From contig NZ_JAUSZL010000002.1 in NCBI RefSeq assembly GCF_030817535.1, positions 4,588,001-4,652,000 on the forward strand: a DNA stretch of 64,000 nucleotides, given 5' to 3'. This document shows, one piece after another, positions 51,429 to 61,160 of the stretch. Under the pieces are notes generated by a model. That model was not told the DNA's origin. It ran no database searches and saw only the letters and a program-made list of their open reading frames with translations. Both the position numbers and the translations under genes were made by a program. Source of the DNA: Streptomyces sp. V3I8 (GTDB taxonomy: Bacteria; Actinomycetota; Actinomycetes; Streptomycetales; Streptomycetaceae). The stretch's first letter is position 1, and each line of letters starts with the position of its first letter.

Positions 51429-53383
51429 GGGCGGTCTCCGATCACTCGGACGCGGTGGTCGAAGGAGAAGACCAGGGACGGGGCGTCCAGGTCGATGCGG
51501 TCGGTCGGGTCGCCGCGCTTGCCGGTCAGGGGGTCGGCGGGGTGGAGCTGGACCTCGTCGACCAGCTCGACGCCCGGGACGCGCTGGAGCACGGCGAAGA
51601 CCTCGCCGGACTGGACGGGCCGGCCGAAGGGCCAGCCGCGGCCGTCGGCGCCGCCGGTCAGCGGGTCGAGGTGGCGGTACAGGGCGTCGTGCGCCTGGCG
51701 GCGGACCCGGTCCGTGTCGGTGCCGCGGAACGCGTGCACCGTCGCGACCACCGTGATGCCCTGGTAGAAGGGCGGGCCGACCGCCAGCCGGGTCCCGATC
51801 AGGCGCCGTTCGTCGAGGTGGCGGGTGATGCGGCGCAACAGGTCGTCACCGGGGACGAGTTGCTCGAAGCGCAGCCGGCCACCGGGGTCGGGGACGGCCT
51901 GCGGGACGACCAGCACCCGTACCGCGTACGCCCCGTGCTCGCCCTCGTCGCCCTCCAGGCAGGTGATCCTGGCCGTCTCGGGGGCCGCCCGGCGGGCCAG
52001 TTCCTCGTAGTCGCGCAGGGTCACCGCCCGCTCCTGGGCGCGCAGGGTGATCGGCGCCCGGGTCTTCGCCTCCTCCACCGTCTCCCCGTCGACCCCGCCG
52101 CGCGCGGCCTCCCGGTTGACGACCTCGGAGACGTACGGGACGGACGTGCGCAGCACCTGGACGGCGCCGCGCGCGACGTTCCCGGACCGCCCGCCGCCGG
52201 TGCGGTAGCGCGCGGCGCGGATGACGGCGCCCTTGGGGGCCACCGCCCCGTACTGGCGCAGGCCGCCGTCGGGCTCCCGCACCGCCGGGCCGAAGGCGAT
52301 GTCACCGGTCGAGGCGTCCAGGGTGATGTGCCGGTCGTACGGGGTGGACGCGGCGAACGACGGGACGACCTCCCAGTCGCTCCAGCCGTCGTGCTCGGCG
52401 GTCTGCAGCAGCACCGGCGGGGTGTCGCCCACCACGGGCGCGTGGGCCAGCCGCAGCCGCTGGCCGGGCAGGCCGGTGGACTCGCCCAGCGCCTCGTCGT
52501 ACACGGTCTCGGCGTGCACGGCCGAGGTGGTGCCGCCGAGCGTGAACGCCTCCACGGACCGCACGGTCGGCGAGGTCGTGTAGAACGGCTGGCCGGGCAG
52601 CGGCTCGGTGACCCGGCAGCGCAGCCAGCCCGCCTCCTGCCCGCCGGTGCGGGACAGGGTGTGCGCGCCGGGCACGTGCAGGACGACCTCGCCCGGCCGG
52701 TTCAGACCGCCCGTGCCGTCCCGGTCGACCTCGCACCCGACCCAGCCGTCCTCGGTCCACGCCTCCCACACCAGCGGGGGCTGCCGCGGGTCCACGCCGA
52801 CACCGTCGACCCGGCTGTCCAGCTCCATCGCGACCGCGCAGTGCGGCACGGCGGCGCTCAGCCCGAGCAGCATGCAGTCCCCGGGCCGCGGGGACTCGGT
52901 GAAGCACATCAGGTCCTTGCCCTCGGCGAGGTCGGCGGTCCTGTCGGTGCCGGGCTCCCCGCTGCGCTGGACCACGAGGTGACGCAACTCGCACGGTACG
53001 AGCGTCAGTTCGCGCTCGGTGGCGAAGACCGCGGCCTCCTCGCTCTCGGTGCGCGTGGTGGCCACCTCGGTGCCCATCGGCAGCAGCACGGCCTCGTCCT
53101 GCGGCGCGGACAGCCAGAACGTGACGTCCGTACGCGCCGCGGAGGGCGGGAAGAGCGTGATGCCCACCAGGTCCAGGAACGCCAGGTGGTTCTTCTCCGG
53201 GACCCGGTTGAGGCGGTAGACGATCTGGTCGGCCATGTGGGCGACCGTCTCGACGAGGGTGACGCCGGGGTCGGAGACGTTGTGGTCGGTCCACTCCGGG
53301 GCGCGCTGCTGGATGTAGCGCTTGGCGTCGTCGACGAACTGCTGGAAGCGCCGGTCGTCGAGGTTCGGGGAGGGCAGGGCCAT
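51425..53383 (-). CDS. CIS baseplate wedge protein, gpJ/gp6-like (Afp11 type)
   Basis: 652 aa. The N-terminal PNLDDRRFQQFVDDAKRYIQ and HNVSDPGVTLVETVAHMADQ start, the domain near 390-480 (VNREAARGGVDGETVEEAKT, LRAQERAVTLRDYEELARRA) and the C-terminal GEVFAVLQRVPGVELVDEVQ are those of putative baseplate assembly proteins. Forms the wedge ring around the spike. Adjacent genes (gp25, tail protein I) confirm the role. Confidence 0.9.
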   Translation of the reverse strand: MALPSPNLDDRRFQQFVDDAKRYIQQRAPEWTDHNVSDPGVTLVETVAHMADQIVYRLNRVPEKNHLAFLDLVGITLFPPSAARTDVTFWLSAPQDEAVLLPMGTEVATTRTESEEAAVFATERELTLVPCELRHLVVQRSGEPGTDRTADLAEGKDLMCFTESPRPGDCMLLGLSAAVPHCAVAMELDSRVDGVGVDPRQPPLVWEAWTEDGWVGCEVDRDGTGGLNRPGEVVLHVPGAHTLSRTGGQEAGWLRCRVTEPLPGQPFYTTSPTVRSVEAFTLGGTTSAVHAETVYDEALGESTGLPGQRLRLAHAPVVGDTPPVLLQTAEHDGWSDWEVVPSFAASTPYDRHITLDASTGDIAFGPAVREPDGGLRQYGAVAPKGAVIRAARYRTGGGRSGNVARGAVQVLRTSVPYVSEVVNREAARGGVDGETVEEAKTRAPITLRAQERAVTLRDYEELARRAAPETARITCLEGDEGEHGAYAVRVLVVPQAVPDPGGRLRFEQLVPGDDLLRRITRHLDERRLIGTRLAVGPPFYQGITVVATVHAFRGTDTDRVRRQAHDALYRHLDPLTGGADGRGWPFGRPVQSGEVFAVLQRVPGVELVDEVQLHPADPLTGKRGDPTDRIDLDAPSLVFSFDHRVRVIGDRP

Positions 53384-53829
53384 CAGCGGTCGCTTTCAGG
53401 GGAGTCGCCCGGGCCGGTGGCGCCGGGCTCCTCGTGGGAGGGGATGACGTAGAAGGGGAAGACGAGGCTGCGCGGGTTGTTGGTACCGCGGATCGAGTAG
53501 CGGACGTCGATGAAGAGCACACCCTGGTCGGTCTCGCCGCCGGCGGTCACCTCGACGTCGCTCACCTCGATGCGCGGCTCCCAGCGGTCGAGGCTCGTGT
53601 ACACCTCGTGCTGGATGCGGCCCGCGGTGGCCTCGTTGACCGGGGCGAACACCAGGTCGTGGATGGCGCAGCCGAACTCGGGGCGCATCGGCCGCTCGCC
53701 CGGCGCGGTCGCGAGGACGAGCCGGATGGCCTCCTCGACCTCGCGCTCCCCGCTGACCAGGGCGATGCCCCCGGTGGGGCCGATGCGCAGCGGGAACGCC
53801 CAGCCGGAACCGACGAACTGCTCGGCCAT
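53383..53829 (-). CDS. CIS baseplate protein, gp25/GPW-like
   Basis: 148 aa: GSGWAFPLRIGPTGGIALVS, ERPMRPEFGCAIHDLVFAPV, RWEPRIEVSDVEVTAGG. The E-R-P-M-R-x-x-F-G core is the gp25 lysozyme-like signature that seeds sheath assembly. The start overlaps the following gene by one base. Confidence 0.93.
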   Translation of the reverse strand: MAEQFVGSGWAFPLRIGPTGGIALVSGEREVEEAIRLVLATAPGERPMRPEFGCAIHDLVFAPVNEATAGRIQHEVYTSLDRWEPRIEVSDVEVTAGGETDQGVLFIDVRYSIRGTNNPRSLVFPFYVIPSHEEPGATGPGDSPESDR

Positions 53830-53930
53830 CAGGGAGCCACCCGCCTTCTCATCGTCGTCGTCATGGTGTTTTCCGTCGTCACGGTGCTTCTCGGGGCCGT
53901 GGTTCTCGCACGGTCGGTGAGCGTCATCGG

Positions 53931-53975
53931 CGTCATCGGCGTCATCGGCGTCATGGGGGCCATCGGCGTCACGGG
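53931..53975. repeat. 9-bp tandem repeat between spike and gp25 genes
   Basis: GCGTCATCG repeats three times exactly, then with changes twice more, in the 139-bp gap and into the spike stop. The gap is unusual in an otherwise overlapping operon. Confidence 0.6.
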
Positions 53976-55870
53976 ATCGGGTACGGCTTCTTGTTGACCG
54001 TCACGAGGCCCATGAGGTCGACGTTGACGGCCCGGATGCCCACCTGGCCGATGGTGTTGATCTGCACGGTGCCGCCCGCGTTCACCGACGCGGCGCCGAG
54101 CGCCTTGAGGTTGAGCGCGCCCATCGCGTCGACGGTCACCGCGCCGCCGAGCGACTTGAGGTTGACGATCCCGCGGCCCTGGAGGGTGAGCGGACCGCCG
54201 CTCCTGATGCTGATGCTGCGCCGGGCGCTGAGCGTGAGATCGGTACCCGCCTCGACGGACACCGAGGTGCCGCCCGTGATGCTGACGGCGCCCTTGCTGT
54301 CCACGGTGATCTCGGTCTTGGTGCGGTCCAGGTTGATGATCAGCTTGTCGTTGCCGCTGGCCACCCGGACGCCCTGCTTGCGCCCGCCGGTCTGCTGGCT
54401 GAGCAGGTCCACCCGGTTGCCGTCCCGGTCGGACAGGGTGTGCCGGATCGCCTTCTTCTTGACCGGGTCGTGCAGCTGCACGTCCTTCACCACGGTCGGC
54501 TTGTCGATGCCGTTGTAGAGGCCGCCGATGACGAAGGGGTGGTCGAGCGCGCCCCGGTCGAAGGCGACCAGCACCTCGTCGCCGACGTCCAGCGGGAAGA
54601 TCCCGCCGCCCGCCTTGCCGCCCAGCTGCACGGTCCGCGTCCAGTCGCTGACGTACGCGTCGTCCAGCCACGGGAACTGCAGCTTCACCCGCCCCTGCTT
54701 GAGCGGGTCCTGCACATCGGTGACCAGCGCGTTCGCCACGCTCGGCAGCCGGGGCGAGGCCGACCCGCCGCCCGACGTCAGGCCGAACAGCGAGCGCCAC
54801 TGCCGGCCGCTCACGGTCACCAGCGTCTCGTAGTGACTGCCCGCGCCGAAGGTGTGCCGTACGGAGGTGACGGTGTACTTGCCCTCGAAGGGGACGCCCA
54901 CGTCGGTGAGCGCGATGGCCACGCCGGGCCGCAGCACGGGATTGCCGTGCACCGTGACCTCCAGCTCGGCGAACGAGGAGGTGAGGTCGTCGGCGAGGGA
55001 GGCGGCGGCGAACTTCACCTCGGGTCGGCGGTCGTACGGGGTGTCGGTCTCGACCAGCTTGGCGGCCTTGAAGGCCGTGGCCGCCTTCTGCGGGGTGATC
55101 CCGATGGCGAAGGCGGGGTTTGTGCCCGCCTTCGTGAGCTCGACGATCTTCTTCTTGGTCGGGATGTCCCAGCCGCGCGCCTCGACCTTGTCGACCTGGT
55201 CGGCGGCGGTGACGGCGGCCCGGCAGCGCAGGACGTCGACCCTGCCCCGCAGCACCCGGGGGTTCGGGTCCTCGGGGGAGCCCACCGGGGGCGCCTTGGA
55301 GGCCGGGTCCGGCTCGCCGAACTCGAACTTCCCCTTGGCGTCCAGGGACATCACCATCTCGTTCTCGTCGGCGAGCCGCGCGAGGAAGTCCCAGTCCGTC
55401 ACGTTCGACTGGCTGATGAACTCGTAGACGGTCTTGGTGGTCTTGATCTTCCCGATGGGGATGCCGTTCATCGCGGCCAGCTTGCGCGCGATGTCGGAGG
55501 CGGTCTGGTTGCGGTACGCGGCGACCCGGCGCACCCGCATCAGGCGGTGGCCCGGGTCGTACCCGCGGACGACGGTGAACGTGCCCGTGCCGTCGTAGTC
55601 GGTCTCCATGCCGGTGACCTCGCCGGTCAGCAGCGGGGTGCCCGCGCCCTGGCCGTCGGCGACGGGGGCGATGACCACCTTGGAGCCGAACCGGACGTTC
55701 AGCTTGCCCAGCACCTCGCGGTCCGGGTCGCGGAAGGTGAGCCGGAACTCGCCGGGCACCCCGGCCCCGAGGTCGACCCAGCCGCCGACCAGCAGGTTGA
55801 TGTAGTCGGGCGGGATCTTCTTGCCGTCGAGGGTGACGTGGATGATGTTGGAGTAGGACGGCTTCGCCAT
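53969..55870 (-). CDS. CIS spike protein, VgrG-like (Afp8 type)
   Basis: 633 aa from MAKPSYSNIIHVTLDGKKIP. Residues 1-350: gp27-like hub domains (GYDPGHRLMRVRRVAAYRNQ, LAADENEMVMSL-like late-control region). 370-460: OB domain (PLKQGRVKLQFPWLDDAYVS, LGGKAGGGIFPLDVGDEVLV). 490-633: gp5-like beta-helix with ITVDSKGAVSITGGTSVSVE repeats. The trimer forms the piercing tip. Starts within the stop codon of the LysM gene (ATGA-like overlap). Confidence 0.92.
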   Translation of the reverse strand: MAKPSYSNIIHVTLDGKKIPPDYINLLVGGWVDLGAGVPGEFRLTFRDPDREVLGKLNVRFGSKVVIAPVADGQGAGTPLLTGEVTGMETDYDGTGTFTVVRGYDPGHRLMRVRRVAAYRNQTASDIARKLAAMNGIPIGKIKTTKTVYEFISQSNVTDWDFLARLADENEMVMSLDAKGKFEFGEPDPASKAPPVGSPEDPNPRVLRGRVDVLRCRAAVTAADQVDKVEARGWDIPTKKKIVELTKAGTNPAFAIGITPQKAATAFKAAKLVETDTPYDRRPEVKFAAASLADDLTSSFAELEVTVHGNPVLRPGVAIALTDVGVPFEGKYTVTSVRHTFGAGSHYETLVTVSGRQWRSLFGLTSGGGSASPRLPSVANALVTDVQDPLKQGRVKLQFPWLDDAYVSDWTRTVQLGGKAGGGIFPLDVGDEVLVAFDRGALDHPFVIGGLYNGIDKPTVVKDVQLHDPVKKKAIRHTLSDRDGNRVDLLSQQTGGRKQGVRVASGNDKLIINLDRTKTEITVDSKGAVSITGGTSVSVEAGTDLTLSARRSISIRSGGPLTLQGRGIVNLKSLGGAVTVDAMGALNLKALGAASVNAGGTVQINTIGQVGIRAVNVDLMGLVTVNKKPYPIP

Positions 55871-56595
55871 CAGAAACGCACCTCCTCGGCGGCCGGGAGG
55901 ACGAGCTCGATGCCGGTGGGCAGGCGCGAGGGGTCGTCGATGCCGTTGCTCTCGGCGATCGCGCGCCAGGCGGCCGCGTTGCCGTACTCGCGCCAGGCCA
56001 GCGACTGCAGGGAGTCGCCCGCGACGACCCGGTGCACCCGCTGCGCGGTGAGCGAGCCGGAGGTGGGGTTCTGCCCCTTGGTCGTGCTGGGGATCTCGTG
56101 CAGCGCCACCTGGCAGGTGGCCCGGATCGGCACACCGGTCGTACCGAACAGCGAGTAGGTGACGTCCACGGAACTCACGTACGCGGTGAAGCGGGCCGTG
56201 GAGAACGAGCCCCACTGGAACACCACCCAGGGCGGCGACGGCTGCTTCGCGGCGATGCTCTTGGCCGTCACCTCGCAGCAGTCCAGCAGCGACTCCACGT
56301 TCTTCAGCACCACGTTGCTGGTCGGCTTCGTGGACGTGTCCAGGAAGATCTCGACCGTCATCTGGCGCGGCTCGGGCCCCATGAACTCCGGGACCGTGCC
56401 GTTGCGCACGGCCGCAGCCGGTGTGGACTTCCACGTGGCGCGCCGGGTCAGCTGGAGCTGCGACGGGTTGAAGTCGAAGTTGAACGTCTTGATCAGACCG
56501 CCCGGCGTGGTGCTGGAGCCGACGGGCGGTTCGTGGATGGCGAGTGTGGCCCGCACGAGGCTCTTGCCCGCGCCGCCCTTGCTTCCCTTGGCCAT
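55870..56595 (-). CDS. CIS LysM hub protein (Afp7 type)
   Basis: 241 aa: NFDFNPSQLQLTRRATWKST, MTVEIFLDTSTKP, then a C-terminal LysM (HRVVAGDSLQSLAWREYGNA, WRAIAESNGIDDPSRLPTGI). Links the tube initiator to spike hub and wedge. The open reading frame ends in LPAAEEVRF and overlaps the spike start by one base. Confidence 0.9.
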   Translation of the reverse strand: MAKGSKGGAGKSLVRATLAIHEPPVGSSTTPGGLIKTFNFDFNPSQLQLTRRATWKSTPAAAVRNGTVPEFMGPEPRQMTVEIFLDTSTKPTSNVVLKNVESLLDCCEVTAKSIAAKQPSPPWVVFQWGSFSTARFTAYVSSVDVTYSLFGTTGVPIRATCQVALHEIPSTTKGQNPTSGSLTAQRVHRVVAGDSLQSLAWREYGNAAAWRAIAESNGIDDPSRLPTGIELVLPAAEEVRF

Positions 56596-56610
56596 GTGGT
56601 GTCCCGCCCC

Positions 56611-57039
56611 TCAGTCCGTGAACCCGTGGTGCGTGATCTCCAGGACCTCGGTGGCCACGCTCGGGTTGGCCGGGTCCAGGGAGGGGCCCGTCCAGCTCAC
56701 CGGCAGCACGTCGATCAGCCCCCAGTGCGCCACCTCCGAGCCGTCCGCGCGCAGCGCGGCGATCTGCGCGGTGGGCCGCTTGATGCCGGTGGCCACGGAG
56801 GAGATCCAGGCCGCGACCTTGGTGGTGTCGGGCGTCAGCGGCCGGGTCAGCCGGATGTTGGAGAAGGTGACGCGCGACGGAAGCTGCCAGACGAACCCGT
56901 TGTTGCCGCCCTCCTGGTGGTGCTCGATCTCCACCGCGGACGAGAGCCCTTCGCACCCGTTGAAGTACCCGAGGCTCTCGCCGTCGATGGTCAGGGTGAA
57001 GAAGATGGTGGAGCCCGGGTCGAGATCGCGGGGCATCGG
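56611..57039 (-). CDS. CIS tube-initiator protein (gp19-like, Afp5/Cis1b type)
   Basis: 142 aa: MPRDLDPGSTIFFTLTIDGE, YFNGCEGLSSAVEIEHHQEG, WQLPSRVTFSNIRLTRPLTP. Same tail-tube fold as the protein at 61672 (LTRPLTPDTTKVAAWI pattern), probably the specialised first tube ring at the baseplate. 15 bp before the LysM gene. Confidence 0.86.
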   Translation of the reverse strand, partial: PMPRDLDPGSTIFFTLTIDGESLGYFNGCEGLSSAVEIEHHQEGGNNGFVWQLPSRVTFSNIRLTRPLTPDTTKVAAWISSVATGIKRPTAQIAALRADGSEVAHWGLIDVLPVSWTGPSLDPANPSVATEVLEITHHGFTD

Positions 57040-57137
57040 GGGCGGCCTTTCTGCGGACGTCGGTCGTGCGGGGTCGTGCTCTCGGATGCCGGGGTCGCGG
57101 GTTCCGGCCACCGGCGGGCGGGCGGCCGGGCGGCCGG

Positions 57138-60100
57138 TCAGCGGCGGGGGTCGCGCAGTCTGCCGATCCGTTCCCGGTCGAGCCGCAGCTCGGTACGGAT
57201 CAGCCGCGTGATGCGGCCGATCAGCCGGTGCGTGAGCTCGTCGAGCTGGAAGTCGGTCAGGGAACGGGGGTCGAACTGCCCCTTGGCGACCGCGGTGTAC
57301 TCGGGCGGCGACTCACCGGCGTCGTACGGCGGCGGCCCGCCCTTGGCGGACCCGGCCCCGGACGACCCGTGCGACATGGTGCCGGCGGCCGTGACCGGGG
57401 TGACGGCGGTGGTGGCCCGGGCGGACGTGGGCAGCAGAGAGCCGTTGGGCGCCCGCTGCACGGACCGCACGGACCGGGCGGACTGCGCGGGTGGTGCGGG
57501 TGGTGGGGGCTGGGTAGGCCGTACGGACTGGGTGGACCGGCTGGACGGCACGGGGGCGGCGGGTGCCGGGGACGACGGGCCGGACGCGGACGCCGAGTGC
57601 CGTTGGACGACCGGCAGCGCGGGCAGTGGGGGCAGCACGGGCAACGCACCCGGCCGGGACAGCCGTTGGGGACGTGGCTGAGGGGCCGGCCCGGCTGCTC
57701 CGGCGGACGGCGCGGCAGCGGCAGCGGAGGCGGCAGCGGCAGCGGACCTGGCCACTGCGAGGAGGGGTACGGCCCGGGCGGTGGGGGCTGCGGCCCGCTG
57801 CACCGCCGGTCCGTTGCCGGACGACGCGGACCCGCCGTGCGGGGGCGCCGGGCGACGTAGCGGGACGGCGGTCGGGGACGCCGGGCGCCGGACCGCCGAG
57901 GGCGCGGCGGGTGACGAGGCCGGGGCGAGGGCGCGGGCGGGGGTCAGTCCCCGCACGGGAGCGGCGGCCGTGAGCATCTGGGTGGGTGAGGAGATCGGTG
58001 CCGGTGCCGGTGCCGGTGCCGGTGACTGTGCCTGTGCCAGTACCGGTGCTTGTGCCTGTGTCGGCATGGGTGCGGGCGGGTTCGTGGTCGCGCGCTGCAC
58101 CGCCGGTACGCGCCTGCCGCTCACCGGCTTCGTGCCCGCGACGGCGGGGTTCGCCGCCGTGGCGTTCTGCACGGCGAGGGTGCGGGAGACCGGGGGTGAC
58201 AGGGGCACGGCCGGGAGGCGTTGGGGTCGCGTCGTCGATCTCGGTGCCGGTGCCGGTGCCGGTGCTGATGTCGGTGCCGATGCCGGTCCTGGTGTCGATG
58301 CCTGCGGCCGGTGTGCTGTCGACGCACGCTGGACGGCGGGCGGCCCGGCGGGGCCCGGACCGCTGGGAGTGGTACGGCCCGAAAGGGGCCGTGCGTCCGC
58401 CGGAGGGGCGGAGAGGGGTGCGCCGAGCAGGGGGCGCTGCCGCGGGGCCGCGGGTGCGGTGGCGCGCTGGACCGGGGCGGGCGAGGAGACGGTCCGGGGT
58501 ACTGCAGGCGCCGGGGGTATCGGTACGGGTGTGGGCGCGGGTACGGCCGGAGAGGCGGGGGAGTCCGCCGTCGACGAGGGTGCGGCGGGGGACGGCGGGA
58601 GGGCCGGGCCGAGTGACGGGGACGCCGGGGCCGGAACCGGAACCGGAGGGGCGGCGGTGGGCAGGGGGCCCGAGGTCGGCGCGCCCAGGCCCATACGCCT
58701 CGTCCCGGTGGAAGCACTCCGCTGTACGGGGTACGCGCCGGTGCTGGACGGGGAGGCCGCCGTGCCTGTGGTCGTGGTCGTGGCCGTGGGAGCGGTGTTC
58801 GCCGCTGTCGTTGGGCTGGGAGGGCCGACCGGCTTGCCCGTCGCGGGAGTCGGGAGGCCGGTGGCTCCGGTGGCGGACGGTGAGGCCGTGGTCCCGGGCG
58901 GCGCGGTCGACGCGGAACCGGAACCGGGCTGCGCCCGCTGGACGTTGACCGCGGTGCCGGGAAGGGGCGCTGTGCCACCGGGGGCGGTGGCAGCCCTGCC
59001 GGGGCCGGTCGGCGGCGCGGTGGGTGCAGTGACGGTACGGCCGGGGCCGGCCGGAGCCCGCTGGACGTCGGCCGCCGTGCCCGCGGGAGCGCTCGTCGCG
59101 CTGCCGGAGGGGGGCGCCACCTCCGGAGTACGGACCGGTGCGGCGGGACCGGTGGTCGTCCCGCCGCGCACCGGGGCTGCGGCATGGGGAGCGGCCGGCG
59201 CTCGCTGGACGTCGGCCGCCGCCCGGCCCGGGCTCGCCGACGGGGCGGCAGGGCCGGGTGCGGTCGCCCTCCGGACGGTGGCGGCCGTGTTGCCGGTGGC
59301 GGGCACCGGTCCGGTGGGGCCGACCGCCGCCCCACTCGGCCGAGTTGCGGGGTTACCGGGAACGGTCGTCGTACCGGGAGAACCCGTGGCGACCGAGGCC
59401 GAAGCGGAAGTCGCGTTCGGGGCGGGCGCGGTGGGCGCGGTAGGTGCGGCGGGTGCGACGGGTGCCTTGCCGGAACCGGACGCCGCCCTCTGGACGTCGG
59501 CTCCCGCGCCGCCGGTGCGGGACACCGTGCTGCCGGGACCGGCCCCCGTACCGCCTGCCCCGGCAGCACGGCTGCTCGAACCGGCCGCCGTACCGCCACC
59601 GCTCACCGGCCTGACGGGTCCGGCCACAGGTCCGGACGCGGCTGTACCGCCCGCCGGGGCCCGCTGGACGTCGACCGCCGCTCCGGCGGAGGGCGCCTTC
59701 GAAGGCGCACCCGTTCCCGGCCGGACGGAACGCGACACCGTAGGACCGGGAGTGGTGGACCCGGGCGCCGTGGAGCGGGCCGGCGCAGGGCCGGCCGCCG
59801 GCGGGCCGGACGACGCGGGGCCCGAAGACGCGGTACCCGAAGACGACGTGGGAGCCGACGACGACGCGGAACCCGGCGACACGAGACCCGACGGCGCCGG
59901 AGCCGCCGGAGCGGGCCCTGACGACGCGGGCCCTGACGACATGGAAGCCGACGCCGCGGGACCCGCCGGAGCGGGCCCTGACGACGCGGGACCCGAAGAC
60001 GACGTGGGAGCCGACGCCGACGCCGCGGGACTCGACGGCGCCGGACCCGCCGGAGCAGGCCCTGACGACGTGGGCCTTGACGACGCGGGGCCTGACGACA

Positions 60101-60998
60101 TGGAAGCCGACGCCGCAGGACCCGCCGGAGCGGGCCCTGACGACGCGGGGCCCGAAGACGTGGGAGCCGATGACGCAGGGCCCGAAGACGTGGGAGCCGA
60201 AGACGGCATGGCAGCCGAAGACGGCATGGGACCCGGCGGCACCGGGACCGACGGTGAGGGCGTCGACGGTACGGGACCCGACGATGTCGGACCCGGCCCT
60301 CCACCACTCACCGGCCTCGGCGCCCCGGCCCGGGCCACCGGCAGAGTCCGCTGGACGGCGGCGGGCGTGGCGGTCGCCCTGGTCAGCGAGTTCTGCCGGT
60401 GGGGTCTGGGAGGTGCGGCGGCCACCCGGGGGCCCCTCGGGCGCGACGCCGTGACCGCTCGGGGCGCCCGCTGCACCGGCCGGATGTCGCCGGACACGGT
60501 GCCGGACACGGTGCCGGACACGGTGCCGGGCGTGGTGCCGGACGCGATGTCGGGGGCGGCCCCGGGCAGGTCGGCCGACGCCACCGGCAGGACCTGCGCG
60601 GGCGGTTCGAGTCCGGACACGGGCCCGGCCGACGTGGTGAGCGCGTTCCTGATCAGCCCGCCCGGCGCCCCGTCCAGGACGGCGTGGGACAGGGTCCCGG
60701 TGAAGGACGGGTTCTGCCAGGTGCTCAGCCGCCCGCCGAACCCGGAGTCCGCGACACCGGGCCGCCCCACGGCGGCCCGCTGGATCGGCGGCAGCCCCGT
60801 CCAGCCGACCACCGCCACCGGCCCCGTATCCGTACGCGAAAGCGCTGCCGCAGAAGCCACGGAAGCCGCAGAAACCACGGAAGCCGCAGAAACCGCGGGA
60901 GTCGCAGAAACCGCGGGAGTCGCGGAAGCCGGCGTCGGCGTCGCCGCCGTGTCGCCCCTCAGTCGGTTCAGTCGATTCAGTCGGTCGAAGAACCCCAC
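57138..60998 (-). CDS. CIS-linked 1286-aa low-complexity protein with VQR repeats
   Basis: 1286 aa. Conserved N-terminus (MGFFDRLNRLNRLRGD) and C-terminus (FDPRSLTDFQLDELTHRLIG, RITRLIRTELRLDRERIGRL); the rest is Pro/Ala/Ser/Thr/Gly-rich. About fourteen VQRA/VQR motifs, plus one IQRA, are spaced through it (VDVQRAPAGG, PAVQRATTNP). A block at about residues 250-400 repeats SSGPASSGPAPAGP units, with matching DNA repeats at 59.8-60.2 kb. It lies between chaperone-like genes and the tube initiator, where phages carry the tape measure. It could be a tape measure, scaffold or cargo/linker protein; the composition is unusual for any. Confidence 0.7.
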   Translation of the reverse strand: MGFFDRLNRLNRLRGDTAATPTPASATPAVSATPAVSAASVVSAASVASAAALSRTDTGPVAVVGWTGLPPIQRAAVGRPGVADSGFGGRLSTWQNPSFTGTLSHAVLDGAPGGLIRNALTTSAGPVSGLEPPAQVLPVASADLPGAAPDIASGTTPGTVSGTVSGTVSGDIRPVQRAPRAVTASRPRGPRVAAAPPRPHRQNSLTRATATPAAVQRTLPVARAGAPRPVSGGGPGPTSSGPVPSTPSPSVPVPPGPMPSSAAMPSSAPTSSGPASSAPTSSGPASSGPAPAGPAASASMSSGPASSRPTSSGPAPAGPAPSSPAASASAPTSSSGPASSGPAPAGPAASASMSSGPASSGPAPAAPAPSGLVSPGSASSSAPTSSSGTASSGPASSGPPAAGPAPARSTAPGSTTPGPTVSRSVRPGTGAPSKAPSAGAAVDVQRAPAGGTAASGPVAGPVRPVSGGGTAAGSSSRAAGAGGTGAGPGSTVSRTGGAGADVQRAASGSGKAPVAPAAPTAPTAPAPNATSASASVATGSPGTTTVPGNPATRPSGAAVGPTGPVPATGNTAATVRRATAPGPAAPSASPGRAAADVQRAPAAPHAAAPVRGGTTTGPAAPVRTPEVAPPSGSATSAPAGTAADVQRAPAGPGRTVTAPTAPPTGPGRAATAPGGTAPLPGTAVNVQRAQPGSGSASTAPPGTTASPSATGATGLPTPATGKPVGPPSPTTAANTAPTATTTTTGTAASPSSTGAYPVQRSASTGTRRMGLGAPTSGPLPTAAPPVPVPAPASPSLGPALPPSPAAPSSTADSPASPAVPAPTPVPIPPAPAVPRTVSSPAPVQRATAPAAPRQRPLLGAPLSAPPADARPLSGRTTPSGPGPAGPPAVQRASTAHRPQASTPGPASAPTSAPAPAPAPRSTTRPQRLPAVPLSPPVSRTLAVQNATAANPAVAGTKPVSGRRVPAVQRATTNPPAPMPTQAQAPVLAQAQSPAPAPAPAPISSPTQMLTAAAPVRGLTPARALAPASSPAAPSAVRRPASPTAVPLRRPAPPHGGSASSGNGPAVQRAAAPTARAVPLLAVARSAAAAASAAAAAPSAGAAGPAPQPRPQRLSRPGALPVLPPLPALPVVQRHSASASGPSSPAPAAPVPSSRSTQSVRPTQPPPPAPPAQSARSVRSVQRAPNGSLLPTSARATTAVTPVTAAGTMSHGSSGAGSAKGGPPPYDAGESPPEYTAVAKGQFDPRSLTDFQLDELTHRLIGRITRLIRTELRLDRERIGRLRDPRR

Positions 60999-61001
60999 CG
61001 A

Positions 61002-61160
61002 TCAGCCCTCCGCCCTGCCCCGGGTCACCAGGGACGCGATCTGTTCCGTGTAGCGGCGGCGGTCCTGGTGTTCGAGGTCCAGGATCGTCTCCAGGCTCCA
61101 GTGGAAGTGGTAGGCGACGTACGCGATCTCCTCGTGCAGCCGGTCGGTCGCGTACGTCAC
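61002..61160 (-). CDS. DUF6760-type small CIS protein
   Basis: 52 aa from GTG: MTYATDRLHEEIAYVAYHFH, WSLETILDLEHQDRRRYTEQ, IASLV. Short, helical, Tyr/His-rich. Its start overlaps the stop of the preceding gene by 4 bp (GTGA), like the paired tail-assembly chaperone frames of phages. The family name DUF6760 is from memory. Confidence 0.72.
   Translation of the reverse strand: MTYATDRLHEEIAYVAYHFHWSLETILDLEHQDRRRYTEQIASLVTRGRAEG

Noticed and set aside
53969..56956. 995-aa extension of the spike protein through the LysM gene
   Set aside because: The upstream part of this frame is antisense-like filler over the LysM gene; the MAKPSYSNII start and the one-base overlap with the LysM stop fix the real start at 55870.
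57781..61053. 1090-aa plus-strand open frame opposite the CIS VQR-repeat gene
   Set aside because: It is the GC-rich antisense shadow of the conserved minus-strand gene; its residues only mirror the repeats and it has no domain or RBS.
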